Below are positions 57,312-64,000 of a DNA stretch of 64,000 nucleotides, in pieces; within the stretch, counting starts at the first letter, position 1; every line of letters starts with the position of its first letter. The translations under genes were made by a program, and so were the position numbers. The notes beneath the pieces were generated by a model. The model ran no database searches, was not told the DNA's origin, and worked only from the letters and a program-made list of their open reading frames with translations. Origin of the DNA: Sphingopyxis lindanitolerans. GTDB lineage: Bacteria > Pseudomonadota > Alphaproteobacteria > Sphingomonadales > Sphingomonadaceae. The stretch is from contig NZ_CM009578.1 of assembly GCF_002993885.1 (NCBI RefSeq), positions 1,766,751 through 1,830,750 on the forward strand, written 5' to 3'.

Positions 57312-58169
57312 ATGCGCGCGCGCGCGGCCCTCGCGGCGACGCTGGTGCTGGTCGGCACCGGCGCGCTGTGGGCGGCTGCGCCCGCACGCGCGCCGGGGGC
57401 GCCGCCCGCGACGCCCGCGCGCATCGTCTCGACCAATCTGTGCACCGACCAGCTCATCCTCGCGCTCGCCGATCGCGGCCAGATCGCCGGGCTGACGATC
57501 AACGCGGCCGATCCGCAAATGTCGGCCGAAGCGGAGCGGGCGCGCGGCCTGCCGCGGCTCAGCCATTCGGCCGAGCAGATATTGGCGATCGACCCCGACC
57601 TGATCGTCGGCATGCCGGCGAGCGGCAGCGGCGCGCTCGCCGCGCTGCCCGATCCGCATTATCCGCTGCTCGACCTCGACCCGGCGAACAGCCTCGACCA
57701 GATTTATGCCTCGATCCACCAGACCGCGGCGGCGGTCGGCCATCCGCGCCGCGGCGCGGCGCTGATCGCGCGCATGCGGCAGCAGCTTGCCGGGCTTGGC
57801 AAGCCCGGTCGCGGACGCATCGCGGCCTATTACCAGCGGCGCGGCTATATGACCGGCACCGGCACGCTGATCGACGAGATGATGGGGCGCGTCGGGCTGG
57901 TCAATCTCGCCAGGACGCTCGGCAAGCCGCCCCTCGCGCAGCTCAGTCTTGAGGAAATGGTCGCCGCGAAGCCCGATTTCCTGATCGTCGAAAGCGCGAC
58001 CAACACAGTGACCGACCAGGGCAGCGAAATGCTCCACCACCCGGCTCTCGCCGATATTCCGCGCATCAGCGTGCCGGAGGCGTGGACCGTCTGCGGCAGC
58101 CCCGCTTATGCCGACGCGGCGCGCAGCATCGCGCGCCAGATCGAACGGATCGACGGAGGCGGTCGATGA
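57312..58169 (+). CDS. btuF: Cobalamin ABC transporter, substrate-binding protein
   Basis: 285 residues. Signal peptide (about 1-26), then the helical-backbone fold of BtuF: ARIVSTNLCTDQLILALADR, HSAEQILAIDPDLIVG, GHPRRGAALIARMRQQL and TGTLIDEMMGRVGLVN. It carries cobalamin in the periplasm to BtuCD. ATG 57312 or TTG 57309 is the start; the stop overlaps the btuC start (ATGA, 58166-58169). Confidence 0.9.
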   Translation: MRARAALAATLVLVGTGALWAAAPARAPGAPPATPARIVSTNLCTDQLILALADRGQIAGLTINAADPQMSAEAERARGLPRLSHSAEQILAIDPDLIVGMPASGSGALAALPDPHYPLLDLDPANSLDQIYASIHQTAAAVGHPRRGAALIARMRQQLAGLGKPGRGRIAAYYQRRGYMTGTGTLIDEMMGRVGLVNLARTLGKPPLAQLSLEEMVAAKPDFLIVESATNTVTDQGSEMLHHPALADIPRISVPEAWTVCGSPAYADAARSIARQIERIDGGGR

Positions 58170-59155
58170 TGCGGCGCGGGATGCTGATCGCCGCGCTCGC
58201 GGCGCTGACGCTCGTCGCGGCGGTCGCCTCGCTGCGCTTCGGCCCCGTCGACCTTTCGATCGCCCGGCTCGCCGCCGCCGCGACCGGGCATGGCGACCGC
58301 GTCGCGGCGATCATCCTGTTCGACCTCCGCCTGCCGCGCACGTTGCTCGCGCTCGCGGTCGGCGCGATCCTCGGCCTTGCGGGGGCGGCGCTGCAGGGCT
58401 TTCTGCGCAACCCGCTCGCCGAGCCGTCGGTGCTCGGCACCTCGAACGCCGCCGCGCTCGGCGGAGTCGCCGCGCTCTATTTCGGCTTTGCGCAGGCGCA
58501 CCCCGCCGCGCTGCCCTTGCTGTCGATCGGCGCGGCGCTGCTGTCGCTCGTGCTGCTCTTCGCGCTGGCGGGGCGTTCGGAAAGCCCGCTGACGCTGATT
58601 CTCGCGGGTATCGCGGTGGGCACGCTCGCGGTCGCGGGGACCAGCCTCGCGCTCAACCTGTCGCCCAACCCCTTCGCGGCGATGGAGATCATGAGCTGGC
58701 TGCTCGGCAGTCTCGAAAACCGATCGTTCCAGCATGTCTGGATCGCGCTGCCCTGCGTTGCCCTCGGCACCGCGATGCTGCTGTGGAACGGCCGCGCGCT
58801 CGACGCGCTGACGCTCGGCGAGGAGGCGGCGCAGGCGCTCGGCGTCGATATCGGGCGGACGCGGCTGCGGCTGCTTGCCGGCACCGCGATCGGGGTCGGC
58901 GGCGCAGTCGCGGTGTCGGGAGCGATCGGCTTCGTCGGCCTCATCGTCCCGCACCTCATCCGTCCGCTCACCGACCGCAGCCCGTCGGCGATCCTCCTTC
59001 CCTCCGCCATCGGCGGCGCGGCGCTGCTGACGCTTGCCGACCTTGGCGTGCGGATCATCCCGACGACCAATGAGCTGAAGCTCGGCGTCGTCACCGCCTT
59101 CCTCGGCGTGCCGGTCTTCCTCATCCACCTGATGCGGGAGAAACGCCTGTGGTGA
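58166..59155 (+). CDS. btuC: Cobalamin ABC transporter, permease
   Basis: 329 residues, about ten membrane helices of the FecCD type. DLRLPRTLLALAVGAILGLAG and GFLRNPLAEPSVLGTSNAAALG are the family signature near the start, and GAIGFVGLIVPHLIRPLTD carries the coupling helix that contacts the ATPase. Overlaps btuF and btuD. Confidence 0.93.
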   Translation: MMRRGMLIAALAALTLVAAVASLRFGPVDLSIARLAAAATGHGDRVAAIILFDLRLPRTLLALAVGAILGLAGAALQGFLRNPLAEPSVLGTSNAAALGGVAALYFGFAQAHPAALPLLSIGAALLSLVLLFALAGRSESPLTLILAGIAVGTLAVAGTSLALNLSPNPFAAMEIMSWLLGSLENRSFQHVWIALPCVALGTAMLLWNGRALDALTLGEEAAQALGVDIGRTRLRLLAGTAIGVGGAVAVSGAIGFVGLIVPHLIRPLTDRSPSAILLPSAIGGAALLTLADLGVRIIPTTNELKLGVVTAFLGVPVFLIHLMREKRLW

Positions 59156-59931
59156 CGATCGCGCTCGAACGGGTCGGCGTCGCGCTCGGCCGCCGCGCCG
59201 TCGTCCGCGATGTCGACGCGACGTTCGCGCCGGGGACGCTGACCGCCATCGTCGGCCCCAATGGCGCGGGCAAGTCGACGCTCGCGCGCGCGATGCTCGC
59301 GCTTGTCCCCGCGACCGGGACGGTGCGGATCGACGGCGCCGACGCCGCGACGATGCCGCGTCCCGACCTCGCCCGCCGCATCGCCTATCTGCCGCAAGGG
59401 CAGGTGCTGCACTGGCCGCTGACCGTCGAGCGGCTCGTCGGGCTCGGCCGCCTGCCGCACCTTGCCCCGATGTCGCGCCTCACCGATGCCGATGCCGCCG
59501 CGATCGAACGCGCGATGGACCGCGCCGCGGTGCGGACGCTGCGCGACCGGATCGCGACCGAATTGTCGGGCGGCGAGCGCGCGCGCGTCCTTTTCGCCCG
59601 CGCGCTCGCGGTCGAGGCGCCGGCGCTGATCGCTGACGAGCCGCTCGCCAGCCTCGACCCCGGCCACCAGATCGACGTGATGACCCTGCTACGCGGCGAA
59701 GCCGATGCCGGCGGGCTCGTCATCGCGGTGCTCCACGACCTGACCATGGCGGCGCGCTATTGCGACCGGCTGATGATCGTCGATGGCGGCCGCATCGTCG
59801 CCGACGGACGTCCGGGCGAGGTGCTGACCCCCGGCTTGCTGCGCGCGGTTTATGGCATCGATGCCCGCGTCGAGAGCGGCGGCGACTGGCCGACGGTGAC
59901 GACGCTCGGCCGCGTGCGTGGAAGCGATTGA
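59149..59931 (+). CDS. btuD: Cobalamin ABC transporter, ATPase
   Basis: 260 residues. Walker [15 protein letters not shown], signature [16 protein letters not shown] and Walker [14 protein letters not shown] with the H-loop [10 protein letters not shown]. Two GTG codons in tandem (59149, 59152) can both start it; the gene overlaps btuC by seven bases. Confidence 0.93.
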   Translation: MVTIALERVGVALGRRAVVRDVDATFAPGTLTAIVGPNGAGKSTLARAMLALVPATGTVRIDGADAATMPRPDLARRIAYLPQGQVLHWPLTVERLVGLGRLPHLAPMSRLTDADAAAIERAMDRAAVRTLRDRIATELSGGERARVLFARALAVEAPALIADEPLASLDPGHQIDVMTLLRGEADAGGLVIAVLHDLTMAARYCDRLMIVDGGRIVADGRPGEVLTPGLLRAVYGIDARVESGGDWPTVTTLGRVRGSD

Positions 59932-59938
59932 GTCCGCC

Positions 59939-61420
59939 ATGGGCGCGTTGATGCTGCAAGGCACCGGGTCCGATGTCGGCAAGTCGGTGCTTGTCGCGGG
60001 CCTCTGCCGCGCGCTGACCAATCGCGGCCTGTCGGTCCGCCCGTTCAAGCCGCAGAATATGTCGAACAATGCCGCAGTCACCGTCGACGGCGGCGAAATC
60101 GGGCGCGCGCAGGCGTTGCAGGCGCTCGCCTGCCGGGTCGCACCGCACAGCGACATGAACCCGGTGCTGCTGAAACCGCAGGCCGACCGCACCTCGCAGC
60201 TCATCGTCCACGGCCGCGTGCGCGGCACGCTCGGCGCCGCGAATTTCCGCGAAGCGCGCGGGCCGCTGCTCGCCGAGGTCCTGGAAAGCTATGCCCGGCT
60301 CCGCGCCGCATGCGACCTGGTGATCGTCGAGGGCGCGGGATCGCCCGCCGAGATCAACCTGCGCCGCGGCGACATCGCCAACATGGGCTTCGCGCGCGCG
60401 GCGAACGTCCCGGTCCTGCTCGTCGGCGACATCGACCGCGGCGGCGTCATCGCGTCGATCGTCGGGACGAAGGCGGTCATCGATCCGGGCGATGCCGCGA
60501 TGATCCGGGGCTTTCTGATCAACAAGTTTCGCGGCGATCCCGCGCTGTTCGACGACGGCTATCGCGAAATCGAGCGGCGCAGCGGATGGCGCGGTTTCGG
60601 GGTGGTTCCCTGGATCGACGCGGTCAAATATCTGCCGAGCGAGGATGCGGTGGTCCTCGATCGCAGGGCGGCGGCACCCGACGGCGCGATGATCGTCGCT
60701 TGCCCGATCCTGCCGCGCATCGCCAATTTCGACGATCTCGATCCGCTGAAGCTCGAACCCGGCGTGCGGCTGGTGATGGTGCCGCCGGGCCAGCCGATTC
60801 CCGCCGAAGCGGCGCTGATCGTCCTGCCGGGGTCGAAGGCGACCCGCGCCGACCTCGCCGCGCTGCGCGCCGAAGGATGGGACGTCGACATAAGCGCCCA
60901 TGTCCGCCGCGGCGGACATGTGCTGGGGCTGTGCGGCGGCTATCAGATGCTCGGCCGCCGGATTGCCGACGCCGAAGGGATCGAGGGCGCGCCGGGGTGC
61001 GCCGACGGTCTCGGCCTGCTCGACGTCGAAACGCGCCTGGCACCCACGAAAACCCTTCGCGCCGTGACGGGCAGCGCGCTCGGCGCCCCGATCACCGGCT
61101 ATGAAATACATATGGGGGAAACGACGGGGGCCGGAACCGCGCGCGCCTTCGCGGCGATCGCGGGGCAGCCGGAGGGCGCGATCAGCGCCGACGGCCGCGT
61201 GATGGGCAGCTATGTCCATGGTCTGCTGGCGAGCGCCGACCTCCGCCGCGCCTTGCTTACGCGACTGGGCGCCGTCGGCGGCGGGCAGGATCATGACGCC
61301 GCGGTGGACAGCGCGCTCGACGCGGTCGCCGCCGAACTCGAACGCCATGTCGCGATCGACGAGCTGATCGCCATCGCGCGGCAGGAAAGCGGGTCGGGAT
61401 TGCGGGGCGAACGCGCCTGA
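59939..61420 (+). CDS. cobQ: Adenosylcobyric acid synthase
   Basis: 493 residues. N-terminal ATP-binding domain with [20 protein letters not shown] and [11 protein letters not shown], plus the C-terminal glutaminase with the nucleophile Cys in [14 protein letters not shown] and the His in GSYVHGLL. It amidates adenosylcobyrinic acid diamide at four side chains. ATG 59939 is used; GTG 59918 is seven codons upstream. Seven bases after btuD. Its place in the B12-uptake operon suggests a salvage or remodelling role. Confidence 0.94.
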   Translation: MGALMLQGTGSDVGKSVLVAGLCRALTNRGLSVRPFKPQNMSNNAAVTVDGGEIGRAQALQALACRVAPHSDMNPVLLKPQADRTSQLIVHGRVRGTLGAANFREARGPLLAEVLESYARLRAACDLVIVEGAGSPAEINLRRGDIANMGFARAANVPVLLVGDIDRGGVIASIVGTKAVIDPGDAAMIRGFLINKFRGDPALFDDGYREIERRSGWRGFGVVPWIDAVKYLPSEDAVVLDRRAAAPDGAMIVACPILPRIANFDDLDPLKLEPGVRLVMVPPGQPIPAEAALIVLPGSKATRADLAALRAEGWDVDISAHVRRGGHVLGLCGGYQMLGRRIADAEGIEGAPGCADGLGLLDVETRLAPTKTLRAVTGSALGAPITGYEIHMGETTGAGTARAFAAIAGQPEGAISADGRVMGSYVHGLLASADLRRALLTRLGAVGGGQDHDAAVDSALDAVAAELERHVAIDELIAIARQESGSGLRGERA

Positions 61421-61522
61421 TCGCGGCGGCGCGCGCAGGGGCGCTGGCGGCGATCCTTAAACCCGACACCTGCGCCGGACGCAAAAAAGCCCGCCGATCC
61501 AGTGGAAAGGCGGGCCTTTTAT
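61421..61522. terminator. Bidirectional terminator region between cobQ and tRNA-fMet
   Basis: GCCCGCC (61489-61495) pairs with GGCGGGC (61509-61515). CTTTTATT follows on the plus strand and TTTTTTG on the minus strand, so it can end both cobQ and the tRNA. Confidence 0.85.
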
Positions 61523-61599
<77 letters not shown>

Positions 61600-61642
61600 T
61601 CAACCGATATGCAGCACTCCTTTCGGGAGCGCCGGAACAGCA

Positions 61643-61668
61643 AAAGGCCGGCATTTCTGCCGGCCTTT
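61643..61668 (-). terminator. Hairpin between 5S rRNA and tRNA-fMet
   Basis: An 11-bp perfect stem AAAGGCCGGCA (61643-61653) with TGCCGGCCTTT (61658-61668), loop TTTC. On the minus strand the stem ends in TTTTGC. May partly terminate or mark processing of the rRNA transcript before the tRNA. Confidence 0.65.
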
Positions 61669-61712
61669 AACTTTGTGAATGGGTTTCCGTTTCGACCTTA
61701 CGTCGGCTGCAA

Positions 61713-61829
61713 TGCCTGGCGACGTCCTACTCTTCCAGGGCTTGAGCCATAGTACCATCGGCGCTGTCAGGTTTCACGTCCGAGTTCGAGATGGGATCGG
61801 GTGGGTCACTGACGCCATGGTCACCAAGC
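61713..61829 (-). rRNA. rrf: 5S ribosomal RNA
   Basis: About 117 bases on the minus strand. Characteristic blocks CCCGATCCCATCTCGAACTC and TGGTACTATGG, and ends that pair (GCTTGGTGACC with the final GTCGCCAGGC). Boundaries good to a few bases. Confidence 0.93.
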
Positions 61830-61945
61830 AATGAAGCCGGCGTAGGTCAAAAGGGGGTTCAATCGATGCCCGTGCAATATGGACTGCTTTACAATCATCC
61901 ACACATGCGGACAAACCGATCAGGCTTGTCGTTGATGGTGGGACT
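61830..61945. other. 23S-5S spacer
   Basis: 116 bp, no gene; contains AT-rich processing sequence. Part of the rRNA transcript on the minus strand. Confidence 0.6.

Positions 61946-64000
<2,055 letters not shown>

Noticed and set aside
55112..57613. Open frame of 833 codons on the minus strand opposite btuB
   Set aside because: Antisense to btuB and the riboswitch, both strongly supported on the plus strand.

Overview
The window looks like chromosomal DNA of a sphingomonad (Sphingomonadaceae, perhaps Sphingopyxis-like). This is inferred from very high GC, many TTG/GTG starts, sphingomonad-style TonB receptors, and a 23S-5S-initiator-tRNA rRNA arrangement typical of Alphaproteobacteria. No species can be proven from the sequence alone.

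Region 1 (1-14.8 kb) is accessory. A partial TetR gene sits at the left edge. Two apparently identical 1,659-bp ISL3-family insertion sequences in inverted orientation (460-2118 and 12461-14119) then bracket about 10.3 kb of cargo. The cargo holds three APH/ChoK-fold kinases, three paralogous CrtC/AttH-like proteins with an RDHSWG-type motif, and one TonB-dependent receptor. Kinases and lipocalin-like genes alternate in pairs and share TAATTA-N6-TAATTA-like repeats upstream. I read this as a mobile, undescribed uptake-and-modification pathway for a hydrophobic substrate. Remnants of IS21-type elements (istB pieces and end-like sequences) surround the IS copies.

Region 2 (14.8-45.3 kb) is mostly core genome: a CelD/BcsL acetyltransferase with a ProDH-like partner, LysR, a TSUP exporter, a KAS III-like enzyme, a ChaA-type antiporter, histidine genes hisB-hisH-hisA-hisF, sspB, fumC, gmk, an acyl-CoA degradation operon (acyl-CoA dehydrogenase, thiolase, SDR, thioesterase), an SMP-30 protein, an M3 peptidase, an SPFH/ribbon-helix-helix operon behind a strong palindrome, rpe, a heparinase-like protein, purH, a YqaA-like protein, and hpd with a VOC protein. 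Many intergenic gaps carry palindromic repeats, one of which supplies the C-terminus of HisA.

Region 3 (45.3-47.9 kb) is an IS1595-like element with 25-bp inverted repeats and a direct target repeat. It carries a DNA methyltransferase and an uncharacterised protein that may be a restriction-type or DNA-binding partner. Region 4 (47.9-54.9 kb) has an ABC-F ATPase and a tripartite drug-efflux operon (DHA2 transporter, EmrA-like adaptor, NodT-type outer-membrane factor) divergent from its TetR regulator.

Region 5 (54.98-61.4 kb) is a vitamin B12 operon: a cobalamin riboswitch followed by btuB, btuF, btuC, btuD and cobQ. Region 6 (61.5-64 kb) is the 3' part of an rRNA operon on the minus strand: 23S (partial), 5S and initiator tRNA-fMet.
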